Notes under the pieces: model-generated
Seen by the model: only the letters and a program-made list of their open reading frames with translations
What the model was told of the DNA's origin: nothing
The model's database searches: none
Translations under genes and position numbers: made by a program
Source of the DNA: Streptococcus cuniculi
GTDB lineage: Bacteria; Bacillota; Bacilli; Lactobacillales; Streptococcaceae
DNA length: 52,496 nt
Assembly (NCBI RefSeq): GCF_004570575.1
Contig: NZ_SPPD01000015.1
Location: 1-52,496, forward strand
Reading direction: 5' to 3'
Shown: positions 18,401 to 26,701 of the stretch, one piece after another
How the letters are laid out: each line of letters opens with the position of its first letter
Numbering within the stretch: the stretch's first letter is position 1

Positions 18401-18556
18401 AGCGCTATTAGCAAATGGGGAAGGAGGGTATTTCTCTTGTTTCGTCTCATCTTCCAACAATTTCCATTCTGGAATAGTCTGAATTGTATGAAAGCGATAA
18501 TTTTCTAATTCATTGATCCGAGCACGTAGCTTCTCTGTTAGATAAAATAAACTCAT
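15440..18556 (-). CDS. GH38 alpha-mannosidase
   Basis: The 1038-residue enzyme is a retaining glycoside hydrolase of family 38, hydrolysing terminal alpha-mannosyl bonds with a zinc-assisted mechanism. The catalytic domain begins with VGHTHIDVAWLW (zinc ligands His246 and Asp248 by family analogy), continues with QTQPQLYQFIKEDYPELFEKIK, and has the nucleophile Asp358 in WLPDVFGYS. A further zinc-ligand His is expected in LRNQFHDIIPGSSI. The beta-sandwich C-terminal half follows. No signal peptide is seen, so it acts on imported oligosaccharide or glycoside. It overlaps both the YitT-like gene and iolB. The exact linkage preference cannot be read from sequence. Confidence 0.94.
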   Translation of the reverse strand: MSLFYLTEKLRARINELENYRFHTIQTIPEWKLLEDETKQEKYPPSPFANSAPFVLGDTWKGRDYYLWIQQDITIPNEDDLYLYLDFGHTGGGYNSGFESLLFINREIYQGVDSNHKEVKLKAEYRNQTITVSLKLWSGLEGGGEEKIQTHEFRKAAVCRLNRSVDSLVCHADLLHKTMAELGENHPLYHRYSTLLNQTFQMIDWSEPGSRAFYQSVEGAYHSLTSELQSMPKDSPITVTTVGHTHIDVAWLWRLKHTREKAVRSFATVLRLMEEYPDYIFLQTQPQLYQFIKEDYPELFEKIKERVAEGRWEVDGAMWLEADCNIPSGESLTRQILHGSQFIRDEFQKDVHYLWLPDVFGYSWVLPQILKKSGIDTFMTTKISWNQFNRMPHDTFIWKGLDGSEVLTHFITTPEPGEENEWESNWYYTYNGELEPETVLGVYEAYRDKNINQNLLISYGFGDGGGGVTRDMLEKRRVMDQLPGLPHVKNGRTDDYFATLQETFQNTDEYVHTWDGELYLEYHRGTYTSQAFVKKTNRQCELFLRRLEYLFSSLDMKAHTKYPKKELYALWETVLRNQFHDIIPGSSIKEVYQDYRLEMGDVVDRCNRLLKGVSMASTAVTVCNTSTWERTSILELPLAPLGTAYTDSKGKPLPSFNAQDKTYALMERLPAYGSEIVQLSDSPTAGEPVQAAAIFDPSSVENEWYQIQWNGEGQLTRIYDKECQKEVLAGKGNVFQLFEDKPMNFDAWDIDIFYQEKYRVLMVDRIEVLATNPLFDSVQFCYRFGRSTLVQEMRLYHHTKRIDFVTEVDWQERQQLLKVKFDVNVRNTYATYDIQYGNVRRATNWNTSWELAKFESVVHQWVDLSQRDYGVSLLNDSKYGCDVKGQTLRLSLLKGAIYPDPTADIGRHQFTYSLYPHKGDFIEGETVKEAWEINDSLLVVDVAIEMPKMTLTGGEHVAMDAFKKAEDGQGYILRFHEYAGGTESLELSLENSQWWQEVDLLERPISIKQEGPIHIAIEPYEIKTVRVGMKDEEDEVCK

Positions 18557-19155
18557 TTATTAGCTCCTTGAAACGTTTTCTTTCTTTTTTCCTGCTTCAT
18601 CAACATGTCCATCACCTTGGTAAAACAAACACTAAACAAAATCCCTAGACATACTGAACGAAAACCATAAGAAGTATAGCCCAATCCTAGAACTAGCACA
18701 TTGATATACCGCAAGTAAGTCCCAACCGAGTATCTAGGAAAACGATTGTGTAAAATAACCGCAAAGACATCCAAACCAGCTGTCGATGAATTTTCTGATA
18801 AACAGCAATAGTAACCTCCAGCAATCAAGAAGACAGCAAGCAGAAAATCCACAGCAAGAACGGTATGGAGGGTGAATGGTAGGTGGTAAAAGACATTGAA
18901 AAATAGCAAGTAAAAAACACTGCTGACCATCGACGATAGTAGAAACGAGCGCCCTACAAATAGATAGGCTATGATCAGTAAGGCTAAGGTAAGTCCATTT
19001 GTAAAAATCGTAATATCCAGCTGAAAAATACGACTAAAAATCAAGGATAGACTCGTCACCCCGCCATTAATAATATGATTCGGTACCATCAGTTTGGCGT
19101 AGGCTAAACCCAGCAAAATATTCCCAAACATTATTTTTAAGATTGATTTTTGCAA
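18553..19155 (-). CDS. YitT-family membrane protein (short form)
   Basis: The 200-residue protein has five to six hydrophobic segments and matches the DUF161 membrane part of YitT proteins: GNILLGLAYAKLMVPNHIINGGVTSLSLI and the ENSSTAGLDVFAVILHNRF motif. It ends shortly after the last membrane segment with a basic tail (KQEKRKKTF), so it lacks the cytosolic DUF2179 domain of full-length YitT (about 280 residues). Its function is unknown. It overlaps the GH38 start by 4 bases (ATGA type) and lies 15 bases after the PTS IIC gene, so it belongs to the island operon and may move a solute related to the pathway. Confidence 0.8.
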   Translation of the reverse strand: MQKSILKIMFGNILLGLAYAKLMVPNHIINGGVTSLSLIFSRIFQLDITIFTNGLTLALLIIAYLFVGRSFLLSSMVSSVFYLLFFNVFYHLPFTLHTVLAVDFLLAVFLIAGGYYCCLSENSSTAGLDVFAVILHNRFPRYSVGTYLRYINVLVLGLGYTSYGFRSVCLGILFSVCFTKVMDMLMKQEKRKKTFQGANK

Positions 19156-19170
19156 TCCTGTACCTCCTTT

Positions 19171-20388
19171 TTAAAAATCTAGATCTAAGTCTCCGTAGCG
19201 ATCCTCCTCTACTTTTTCCTGATATTGTTTTTCGTAGGCCTTAAAGAATGGATAATACATCGCCACCGCAAGTAGCAAAACGACAGCAACCAGTACCAAA
19301 GAGCGAATATCTAAAGTCGCAAGAAAAGGCGCAAGTGGAAGTGGCACATCTGCTACAAAAAAGATAGGTGGATTGACCCAGCCTTGTCGAAAAACAAACC
19401 ATTGAAATACCGCTAATAGCGGAGTTCCAATAACAAAAGGGACAAATAAGTAGCGATTCATTACCACGGGAACACCAAAGACAATTGGCTCTGATACAGA
19501 CCAAAACATTCCCGAAACCGCTGCTTTCCCTACTTCTTTAAAGGTCTTTTTAGAACTAAACAAGGATAGGATTACCAAGGCCCCTGTGAGCCCAGAACCC
19601 GTCACACTGAAAAAATAATCCCACAAATTCGGTGTAAAAATATGCTCTGGCACTTGCCCAGCTGCAAGAGCAGCTAGATTAGCTTGGAAATTATTGACGG
19701 CAAAAAAGAGGACAAACGGAACCAAGACGCCATAACCGTTGATACCAACATACCACAAGAGCATCTCTATAAAAACAATGAGAAAAACGATCAAGGGATG
19801 ATCCAACGTCACGTACTCAAAACAAGAAAGGATGGAGTGAACAGATAACCACTGCGCCACCACCCACAAACCGCCAAATACCAGGATAAGATAGAGCACC
19901 TGACAGAAGTATTCTAGCCCTTTCATCGGTAAAGATATAGAGCGCAAAAAGCGCTCCAGCACTTGATGGTAGACTTGAAGAATCCCTGTACTGACAAGAA
20001 GCGAGAGAAAGGCGGCAGGCATGTCTACAAGAGCCGAATTCCTTTCTCCTTTCAAGAGAAAGAAGACAATGGCACTACAGCCATAAAACAGGTATCTTGT
20101 CTGGTCTCGAGCAACTAAATAGGCTAAAAAAACCAGAAAAATCCATGAAAAATGCTGCGTCAACAGCCCTAACAATTCGGTTGTCACCTGATTGAGCAAT
20201 GGATAGCCTAAAGAGTGAGTGATAACCTTGAGCATGGCAAGAGCAGACATTGTCATCATCAGAATATTTAGGTGTATAAAGCATTGCTTCAAGCCTTGAA
20301 ACCAGTTATTTTTTTCAATTGCAGCAACCAAGGGCAACATCAACTTCTGAAATCGTTCAAGCCTATGATGAAATCTATCTCCTAGCAC
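19171..20388 (-). CDS. PTS transporter IIC component, lactose/cellobiose type
   Basis: This 405-residue membrane protein is the sugar channel of a phosphotransferase system. About ten hydrophobic segments are visible. The family features include GYGVLVPFVLFFAVNNFQAN, LWDYFFSVTGSGLTGALVIL, and the conserved EPIVFGVPVVMNRYLFVPFV loop that carries the substrate-binding Glu. It follows the IIB gene by 3 bases, with IIA just before that, giving a complete IIA-IIB-IIC set. It is shorter than typical CelB proteins (~430-450). The sugar is unknown; an aryl- or oligosaccharide beta- or alpha-glycoside is likely from the family and context. Confidence 0.88.
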   Translation of the reverse strand: MLGDRFHHRLERFQKLMLPLVAAIEKNNWFQGLKQCFIHLNILMMTMSALAMLKVITHSLGYPLLNQVTTELLGLLTQHFSWIFLVFLAYLVARDQTRYLFYGCSAIVFFLLKGERNSALVDMPAAFLSLLVSTGILQVYHQVLERFLRSISLPMKGLEYFCQVLYLILVFGGLWVVAQWLSVHSILSCFEYVTLDHPLIVFLIVFIEMLLWYVGINGYGVLVPFVLFFAVNNFQANLAALAAGQVPEHIFTPNLWDYFFSVTGSGLTGALVILSLFSSKKTFKEVGKAAVSGMFWSVSEPIVFGVPVVMNRYLFVPFVIGTPLLAVFQWFVFRQGWVNPPIFFVADVPLPLAPFLATLDIRSLVLVAVVLLLAVAMYYPFFKAYEKQYQEKVEEDRYGDLDLDF

Positions 20389-20391
20389 TCT

Positions 20392-20733
20392 TTACCCCTC
20401 TGAATTGGTCTTGATCAAATAAATGGCTTCTTTTAAGATATTTGCTGCATTCATGGTTCCATAATCGGCCGCATGAATCACAGCTACCGGCACATGGTAA
20501 GGCCTAGCCTTCTCTTCAATTTCTTCTTTTCGGTGGCCAATCTGCGGCCCTAATAAAATAACTTGATACTTCTCTAATATCTTTTCATCAATGCTTCCCG
20601 CCGGTACCGCATCGATGGTTACATTGCTACTTGATAGCTTCTCACTCACTTCAACGATACTTCTCATTTTACCGACAAGTATGCTAGTAGAGGCGCCTAA
20701 ATTACAAGCTAAACAGATTGATAATGTTTCCAT
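20392..20733 (-). CDS. PTS IIB component, lactose/cellobiose type
   Basis: The 113-residue cytosolic protein carries the phosphocysteine of a Lac-family PTS. The phosphate loop is CNLGASTS with the likely active Cys10, then VDAVPAGSID and VILLGPQIGHRKEEIEE, as in IIB-lac/cel. The start at 20733 has GAAGGAG eight bases upstream; the longer reading from 20775 would run into the IIA gene and has no better ribosome site. It is sandwiched between IIA (1-base gap) and IIC. Confidence 0.9.
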   Translation of the reverse strand: METLSICLACNLGASTSILVGKMRSIVEVSEKLSSSNVTIDAVPAGSIDEKILEKYQVILLGPQIGHRKEEIEEKARPYHVPVAVIHAADYGTMNAANILKEAIYLIKTNSEG

Positions 20734-20734
20734 C

Positions 20735-21034
20735 CTATTCTCCTTCTTTATATAACAAAATAAATTCTTCAACAATGGTAGACATCAAAATAGTATTCAT
20801 CAGCGTTCCTTGGGCATGAACCAACAATACATTCACTTGATTTTCCTCACCATTCATCTCCTTCACAATCAATTGTGTTTGCAGATTATGGGCCTCATTC
20901 ATCAATTGCTCTGCTTCTGCTCGTTTTTGTGTTGCAATCTCAAAATGGTGTCTCCTAGCTTCTCGCAACGCTTCTACTAATAGTGAAAAAGCAGTTCCTG
21001 CTTTTGAAATCAATTCAAAAGAAATCTCGTTCAT
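20735..21034 (-). CDS. PTS IIA component, lactose/cellobiose type (atypical active-site loop)
   Basis: The roughly 99-residue helical protein passes phosphate from HPr to IIB. It has the usual three-helix outline (ELISKAGTAFSLLVEALREAR, EAEQLMNEAHNLQTQL) and the active-site His in LLVHAQGTLMNTIL. In most IIA-lac/cel proteins the loop reads HAQDHLM; here the Asp that binds the trimer's metal ion and the following His are replaced by Gly and Thr. The start at 21034 is preferred to the adjacent ATG at 21037 because of spacing from GAGGG. The start overlaps the stop of the regulator gene as ATGA, so the two are coupled. Confidence 0.87.
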   Translation of the reverse strand: MNEISFELISKAGTAFSLLVEALREARRHHFEIATQKRAEAEQLMNEAHNLQTQLIVKEMNGEENQVNVLLVHAQGTLMNTILMSTIVEEFILLYKEGE

Positions 21035-23049
21035 CATCTTCCCTCTTTTTTTCCTAATAAAGTATTTATTTTTTGTATACATTTCAAACGATTGCCGCTA
21101 TCCCGCAGGGTAAATAGCGATTCTTCCTGCGTAATCCAATGGATCAAGCCTTCAATTACCGGGTAGGAATTTTGTTTATCCATCGCAACGACAACGATGA
21201 CTTGTATGGGCATCCCATCTGTCGAAGGGAAAATGACCGGCTCTTCAAAGACGTGCATACTGAGCCCATTTTGTCTCACACCGTCTTCTGCTCCAGCATG
21301 GACCAACATCACACCAGGAGCAATGACCATGTACATCCCGAATTGTTCGATATTGCGAATCATTTTTTGGGTATAGCGTTCTTCAATGCTACCGTGTTCT
21401 AGTAAGCATTCCGAGCTAAGTTGGACAGCCTCTCTCCATGCCAATCCCTCGTGATTTTGATGATAGACGAGCATCGTCGGATCAAAGACAAAATCCACAG
21501 AAGCAACCGATGGTTTCTTGATAACATTGCTTGCTAGAATGTTGATAATCTTCGCTTCTATCCGATCCATCTGAATCTGATCGCCCAATTCTTCTACTAG
21601 AACTTCCATAATCTGCGAGAGCTTAGTCACATCGCGAGCGGGTGTGACAGACATTTGGCCTATCAATAGGGGCTGGATTTTTTGCAAAAAGGCTTCTGAA
21701 AAAGCGTTTTCTGTATAAATCACTTTTTCTGAATCCACTTCTGGCAGTTTAATCGTGGTAATAATGTAATCGTAATCCTGAAGCTGTTGCGGCTTAAATT
21801 CAAAAACCGCTATCGTATCAATATAGCTCTCATCGACAAAACGTGCGATACGTCCTTTTAAGACACGCGAAATAGCCCGTCCTTCTGCGCAAATAATGAG
21901 AATCCGCGGACAACTTTGACACACTACTGGGGGATCATCAATACCATTGATGTAATAAAGAGTCACCAAGGCGGCTTCTGATACGGTCACATGTTGAAAT
22001 AACTGTCCCTTGTAGGAACGGAGCGCTGTAAAAATAATCTGAAATAACTCTGGATGCGTTTTGACGAACTCTAAATTGACATCTTGCATCGGATTGCGTT
22101 GCTTTTGCCGCAAAATGAAGCGCTGGAGATGCCGCGTCAATACTTCTGTAGAGTGTTGTGATTCGACCAGTCGAAATGCGGATGCGATTTTAGCATTCAG
22201 GTACGCCAGCAAGTCCTGCGCCAACTGTAAGTCTTCAATTTTTTGTTCATGATTCATCTCTAAGCTAGATAGGAACTGGCTCAGTTGCTTCAGCCTTTCT
22301 TCTTGGCTTGGATTAGGCGCTTCCTTTTCCACCTTCATCAATTTATAATTGAGAATCATCATATTCAAAAAGGCCGTATCATCCATCTGATCATCTACCG
22401 TCTTGGAATATTCAATCGTTTTTTCCAAGGCTTCAAAGAGCACATCTAATTCAAAAATATCAAAGAAAACCAAGTCGCCTACTTTAGAATAGACATTGTC
22501 CTTGTAATAGAAACTGTAGATTTCCCGGATATTGATTAATTTTTTTAGAATCGATACAAAGAAAGTAAATCGCTTAAAGCTGTATTCTGGTATACGATAG
22601 CCTCGTCTCAGCACATAGTCCAGTTGAATCGCTTCCCTCGCACACCTTTTTTTAACCTTTTCAAGCAGGTTGACAATGCTAGTTCTAGAAGATCCTAGCA
22701 CTTTTGTAAAATAATTAATCGGAATATAGTCATCTGCGATGAGGAGCTTCAGTAAAATGAAATATTCCATCTGTCGGGGAGTAAATTTGAACTGCCCTGG
22801 TGTTGTATGAGACACAAAAAAGGTAAATTCTTCTAGGACTCTTTCTCGATTTCCAATCACAATACAGTCCTTCTCCACCTTTAACAAACTAGCTTTTCTG
22901 CTTCGTAAAAACTGATTGATTTTCCCTATGGTGTATCGAATCTGATTATCAGACAGGCCCAATCTTTGGCGGATATTTTCGATGTCCAGCCCATCTTTTT
23001 GCTCTAAAATGAACCGGAGTAAGTCAATTTCCCGCTGGGTCAACTTCAT
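21034..23049 (-). CDS. PRD-containing transcriptional regulator (BglG/MtlR/LicR-like)
   Basis: The 671-residue protein is a PTS-controlled transcription activator. It has an N-terminal helix-turn-helix (LTQREIDLLRFILEQKDGLD, LSDNQIRYTIGKINQFL), a middle region that fits two PRD domains, a IIB-like domain beginning CPRILIICAEGRAISRVLKGRI, and a C-terminal IIA-like domain ending with MLVHAGAEDGVRQNGLSM, which carries the likely phosphorylatable His. Phosphorylation of such proteins by the cognate PTS and HPr sets activity according to sugar supply. GGAGGAG precedes the start at 23049. It sits in the operon directly before IIA, and so probably controls the island promoter. Confidence 0.88.
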   Translation of the reverse strand: MKLTQREIDLLRFILEQKDGLDIENIRQRLGLSDNQIRYTIGKINQFLRSRKASLLKVEKDCIVIGNRERVLEEFTFFVSHTTPGQFKFTPRQMEYFILLKLLIADDYIPINYFTKVLGSSRTSIVNLLEKVKKRCAREAIQLDYVLRRGYRIPEYSFKRFTFFVSILKKLINIREIYSFYYKDNVYSKVGDLVFFDIFELDVLFEALEKTIEYSKTVDDQMDDTAFLNMMILNYKLMKVEKEAPNPSQEERLKQLSQFLSSLEMNHEQKIEDLQLAQDLLAYLNAKIASAFRLVESQHSTEVLTRHLQRFILRQKQRNPMQDVNLEFVKTHPELFQIIFTALRSYKGQLFQHVTVSEAALVTLYYINGIDDPPVVCQSCPRILIICAEGRAISRVLKGRIARFVDESYIDTIAVFEFKPQQLQDYDYIITTIKLPEVDSEKVIYTENAFSEAFLQKIQPLLIGQMSVTPARDVTKLSQIMEVLVEELGDQIQMDRIEAKIINILASNVIKKPSVASVDFVFDPTMLVYHQNHEGLAWREAVQLSSECLLEHGSIEERYTQKMIRNIEQFGMYMVIAPGVMLVHAGAEDGVRQNGLSMHVFEEPVIFPSTDGMPIQVIVVVAMDKQNSYPVIEGLIHWITQEESLFTLRDSGNRLKCIQKINTLLGKKEGR

Positions 23050-23066
23050 GGTACTCCTCCTTAGCA

Positions 23067-23627
23067 CTAGCTTCTTTCTAGCATCATCTTCTCACTCATT
23101 TTATTGAGTAGCTTAAGAAAACTGCCGATGACTATCACCAAACAGGGCGGATAAACCACCACTGCAAAAACTGCCATTAACAACAAAGCAAATAAGACAA
23201 TCCAACTTGGAACACCTAAGACCAACCCTCTCATCCCTTGATAGACAAGAGCCATAGACGGGACATACCCCCTAGCTAATTGCCATATACCTGTTGTCAA
23301 GAGGGAAAAACTGGTAATACTCAATACTGTTAGTAAAAAGCTACTGACAATGACCAAAAGATTCGGCAAGACTGGAAGAAGCTGAAGATTTAGGAACAGA
23401 ATGGCTAAGAGAGCATAGACCAGAATCTGTGCCCCTATACAAACTGCAATGATCTTCTTGTCTTTTGTAACTGTCCACTTGCTATCTGATAGTGGAGCCA
23501 GATATACAAACGCAATCAATAGGCTGTATACCCCTCCAACGACCGTCAACAAGCCCAGCACAATTATCACACTCACGATGATGATATCCATCAATTTTGC
23601 TTGCCATTCTATTACTTTTTCTTTCAT
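23067..23627 (-). CDS. Membrane protein of unknown function in the sugar island
   Basis: The 186-residue protein has four or five hydrophobic segments (about residues 13-42, 60-85, 88-112 and 135-170) and no motif that I recognise. It lies between the second ABC permease and the PRD regulator with short gaps (8 and 17 bases), so it is part of the same transcript. Its size and topology resemble small accessory membrane proteins of carbohydrate loci, but no function can be assigned. Confidence 0.7.
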   Translation of the reverse strand: MKEKVIEWQAKLMDIIIVSVIIVLGLLTVVGGVYSLLIAFVYLAPLSDSKWTVTKDKKIIAVCIGAQILVYALLAILFLNLQLLPVLPNLLVIVSSFLLTVLSITSFSLLTTGIWQLARGYVPSMALVYQGMRGLVLGVPSWIVLFALLLMAVFAVVVYPPCLVIVIGSFLKLLNKMSEKMMLERS

Positions 23628-23635
23628 CGCCTTGC

Positions 23636-24460
23636 CTACTGCTTCACAGCCCCTTCTGTAATACCTGCAATCAACTGCCTACTAAAGATTACAAATACAA
23701 CCAATAATGGAATCGTTGCTAATAGCGTTCCTGTGATAACCAAAGGATAATTGACAGTATAGAGCCCTTTTAATTGAGTGAGCGCCAACATCAAGGTATA
23801 CTTTGACTCATCATTCAAAATAATCAACGGCCACACATAGTCATTCCATGACCCCATAAAGGAATACAGGGCTAAGAAGGCCAATGCAGGTTTCATGATA
23901 GGGAGTGCAATCTTAAAGTACACTTTAAAGGTCGAACACCCATCTAATTTTGCTGATTCAATGAGACTATCTGGTATCGCATCTGTACAGTATTGCTTAA
24001 TCCAGAAAATCCCAAAAGCATTTGCCATCCCTGGAATAATCAATGCTTTATACGATCCGACCCACCCCAACTTATCCATCAAATAGAAAGATGGAATAAT
24101 ATTTAACTGTCCTGGAATCATCATCGTTCCCAATAAAAAGGTAAACAAGAAGCCCTTGCCTTTAAATTTTAATTTTGCAAAGGAAAAGCCTGCCAAGGAA
24201 TCAAAGAACAAAATAAGTATCGTTGAGGTAATTGCAATAAAGAGCGTATTGAGTACCGAATGAAAGAACGATGTCTCTCTGAACACAGTCTCAATATTAT
24301 GAAATAACTCAGAACCTAGTAGTAAATTGGGGGGAATCTGATAGATTTCCTTGTTCTGCTTACTGCCCATCACTAACATCCAGTAAAATGGAAAAATGGA
24401 TAGAATCACACCAATTCCTAGAAAAATTCTCACGAATAATTTAAATGGCTTATTTCCCAT
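23636..24460 (-). CDS. ABC sugar transporter permease, MalG type
   Basis: The 274-residue inner-membrane protein is one of the two channel subunits of a CUT1-type carbohydrate importer. It has six membrane segments and the EAA loop (ESAKLDGCSTFKVYFKIALPIMKPAL) that contacts the ATPase. The C-terminus FSRQLIAGITEGAVKQ is typical of MalG-like permeases. The start at 24460 is chosen on the GGGAGAATAGGT ribosome site and lies 2 bases after the MalF-type gene; the longer frame from 24541 would run deep into that gene. Confidence 0.92.
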   Translation of the reverse strand: MGNKPFKLFVRIFLGIGVILSIFPFYWMLVMGSKQNKEIYQIPPNLLLGSELFHNIETVFRETSFFHSVLNTLFIAITSTILILFFDSLAGFSFAKLKFKGKGFLFTFLLGTMMIPGQLNIIPSFYLMDKLGWVGSYKALIIPGMANAFGIFWIKQYCTDAIPDSLIESAKLDGCSTFKVYFKIALPIMKPALAFLALYSFMGSWNDYVWPLIILNDESKYTLMLALTQLKGLYTVNYPLVITGTLLATIPLLVVFVIFSRQLIAGITEGAVKQ

Positions 24461-24462
24461 AC

Positions 24463-25350
24463 CTATTCTCCCTTGATGCGATAAGTCGTCAAATACCAGT
24501 TTAATAATGAGAAGATCATGATAATAATCACCAAAGCCCACGCGATTGCGGACCCGTATCCATAATCATTATTAGAAAACGCTGTATTATACAAGTAATA
24601 GACAATGGTCATCGCACCACCTTCTGGCGTAGCGCCTTGCGGTACGAGAACCTGCGCTTCTGAAAATACCTGCAAGCCACCGATTGTCGACATCATCACG
24701 GTAAATAAGATAATCGGCTTTAATTGCGGAATGGTAATATGACGAAAGATTTGAAAATTCGTCGCCCCATCCATTATGGCCGCCTCATAATAATCATTTG
24801 GAATTTTCGTAATACCTGTCAGATAGATAATGGTATTGTATCCCAGATACATCCAAATATTAATGAGGGCGATCACAATCCGAACCCAGAATGTCGAGGT
24901 CACCCACTTTATCGGTGCCAAACCTAAAAACTGCAATAAACTATTTGCGAGACCGTCCAGATTGGAGAAAATCAGACCAAACAGGATGGTAACTGCAACA
25001 ACAGAAGTAATATTCGGTAAAAAGAAAATGGCCTTTAACAATTCTTTATGCTTCACAAACTTTAGATTGATTATAAAAGCCAACACCAAAGCTATAAAGA
25101 GCATCGGGAATGTTCCAACTGCCCAAATAATCAATGTATTTTTCACGGATAGATAAAAATCCGCATCATGTATCAATCGGATAAAATTTCCCCATCCGAC
25201 AAATCTCATTTCTCCCAGACCATCCCATTTGTTAAACGCTAAGATACCCGCAAATACAATGGGAAAGAGGCCAAAAATCAAAAACAAAATATAAAATGGA
25301 GAAATAAAAAGATAGGGAACATACTTGTCAATATCTTTTTTCTTACTCAT
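24463..25350 (-). CDS. ABC sugar transporter permease, MalF type
   Basis: The 295-residue permease begins with a polar stretch and the typical YVPYLFISPFYILFLIFGLFPIVF first membrane helix, and has the EAA loop (EAAIMDGATNFQIFRHITIPQLKPI). It pairs with the MalG-type permease 2 bases downstream and the binding protein upstream. The start at 25350 has AGGACG upstream. No ATPase gene is present in the cluster; streptococci commonly serve several such importers with one shared ATPase (MsmK), and that is inferred here. Confidence 0.92.
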   Translation of the reverse strand: MSKKKDIDKYVPYLFISPFYILFLIFGLFPIVFAGILAFNKWDGLGEMRFVGWGNFIRLIHDADFYLSVKNTLIIWAVGTFPMLFIALVLAFIINLKFVKHKELLKAIFFLPNITSVVAVTILFGLIFSNLDGLANSLLQFLGLAPIKWVTSTFWVRIVIALINIWMYLGYNTIIYLTGITKIPNDYYEAAIMDGATNFQIFRHITIPQLKPIILFTVMMSTIGGLQVFSEAQVLVPQGATPEGGAMTIVYYLYNTAFSNNDYGYGSAIAWALVIIIMIFSLLNWYLTTYRIKGE

Positions 25351-25429
25351 CGTCCTACCTTTCATCTCTTTGAAAGATAAGTTTTGCTAGTAGAACACAC
25401 TATCTACTAGCAAAACAATATTCTATCAA

Positions 25430-26683
25430 CTATTTAGAGATTTCTTCTACCTTCTTCATCGCATCATTCCATGCTTGTTCAGGATCTTTTCCTTGCTCTG
25501 CAACAAGGGTCATCTGATTTTCAAAACATTCAAAGGCAGCAGATTCACGTGGATCAAATGGAATGTATTCCAAAGCATTCGCTGCTTCAATAAAGTAATG
25601 ATTGTATTGCTCATTACCGAACAACTCATGTTTCACATTAGCAAATTCATCATCAAATACCTTTTTATTTGATGGGAAGAGCGCCAACTCTTTATAGTTC
25701 ACTCGTTGGCTTTCTTCATTCGTGAGATATTTAACCACTTCAGCTGCTTCTTTTGGATGAGCAGTTGTCTTGATAACTGCAAGATAGGAACCACCATAGT
25801 TAGATGGTAAGAATGGTGATTTCGCAATCAACCATTGTTCAGGAGAAGCTCCATCTTCAGCCAAGTCATTGATCCCCCAAGAGGCTTCAATCATACCACC
25901 AAATAGGCCTCGTTGAACGGAGTTCGCACCATCGGCACTGTTTCCTTTTGCCCCAAGTGTATAGCCATTCTTTTCTGCCATAACAGCATAATCCCAAGCT
26001 TTTTTCAATTCGCCATCAGCATAGATTAAGTTGCCATCTTTATCATAGATGTGCTTGGTCATCGCACGATAGCGTTGTTGAAGCAGAGACAATGAAGATT
26101 GGAACATCGGCATATCAGCTTTTTCTTTCATCTGTTTCGCCGCTTCCATGTACTTCTCATCACTACTCAACAACTCGCTGACTGACTTATCTTCTGTTGG
26201 CAACCCTGCTTTTTTAAAGGCTTCAACATTGTAGAACAAGGCCGTTGGCCCAATATCAATCGGCATCGCAATCTGAGCTGATTTATCATTTGTAAAGCAA
26301 GAATCCCATTTCCACTCAACATAGTCTTTGGCTAAATCGGCTGTGCCATAGTCTAATAGATTCACAAAGCGATCACTGTAAGGAATGTAGTCGGCAATGT
26401 TGCTATTGATTGCGGTAATATCCGGTGCTGATTTTGAATTTAGACTTGCTTTCAATTTGGTATCAAAATCCCCATTGGCTGGAATTTGCTTGAAGTTCAA
26501 TTCATAATCAGGAAATTCCTTCTTAGCATTTTCGATAGCTGTGTCACTAATGGCACCATTATAATAGTTAATCGATAGCGATACCTTATCACTTGATGTT
26601 GATGAACTACTACCACAAGCACTAAGCAGAGCCCCACCTAGCAATACACTGCTCATCAATACCCATCTTGACCTGTTTTTCAT
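25430..26683 (-). CDS. Sugar-binding lipoprotein of the ABC importer
   Basis: The 417-residue extracellular solute-binding protein (family 1 type) has a lipoprotein signal peptide with lipobox LLSAC, so Cys23 is lipidated. It continues with a Ser-rich linker and the binding domain (NGDFDTKLKASLNSKSAPDI). The C-terminal half shows SYLAVIKTTAHPKEAAEVVKYLTNEESQ, typical of carbohydrate-binding proteins. Two permeases follow. The ligand is unknown. Its position with GH38 and iol genes suggests a mannosylated or cyclitol-containing oligosaccharide; this is inference. Confidence 0.92.
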   Translation of the reverse strand: MKNRSRWVLMSSVLLGGALLSACGSSSSTSSDKVSLSINYYNGAISDTAIENAKKEFPDYELNFKQIPANGDFDTKLKASLNSKSAPDITAINSNIADYIPYSDRFVNLLDYGTADLAKDYVEWKWDSCFTNDKSAQIAMPIDIGPTALFYNVEAFKKAGLPTEDKSVSELLSSDEKYMEAAKQMKEKADMPMFQSSLSLLQQRYRAMTKHIYDKDGNLIYADGELKKAWDYAVMAEKNGYTLGAKGNSADGANSVQRGLFGGMIEASWGINDLAEDGASPEQWLIAKSPFLPSNYGGSYLAVIKTTAHPKEAAEVVKYLTNEESQRVNYKELALFPSNKKVFDDEFANVKHELFGNEQYNHYFIEAANALEYIPFDPRESAAFECFENQMTLVAEQGKDPEQAWNDAMKKVEEISK

Positions 26684-26701
26684 CTGTATTTCCTCACTTT
26701 T

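Noticed and set aside
18566..18582. GAAACGTTTTC-like sequence before the GH38 start as a second cre site
   Set aside because: Spacing of the CG core does not match the consensus on either strand and it lies inside the YitT-like gene.
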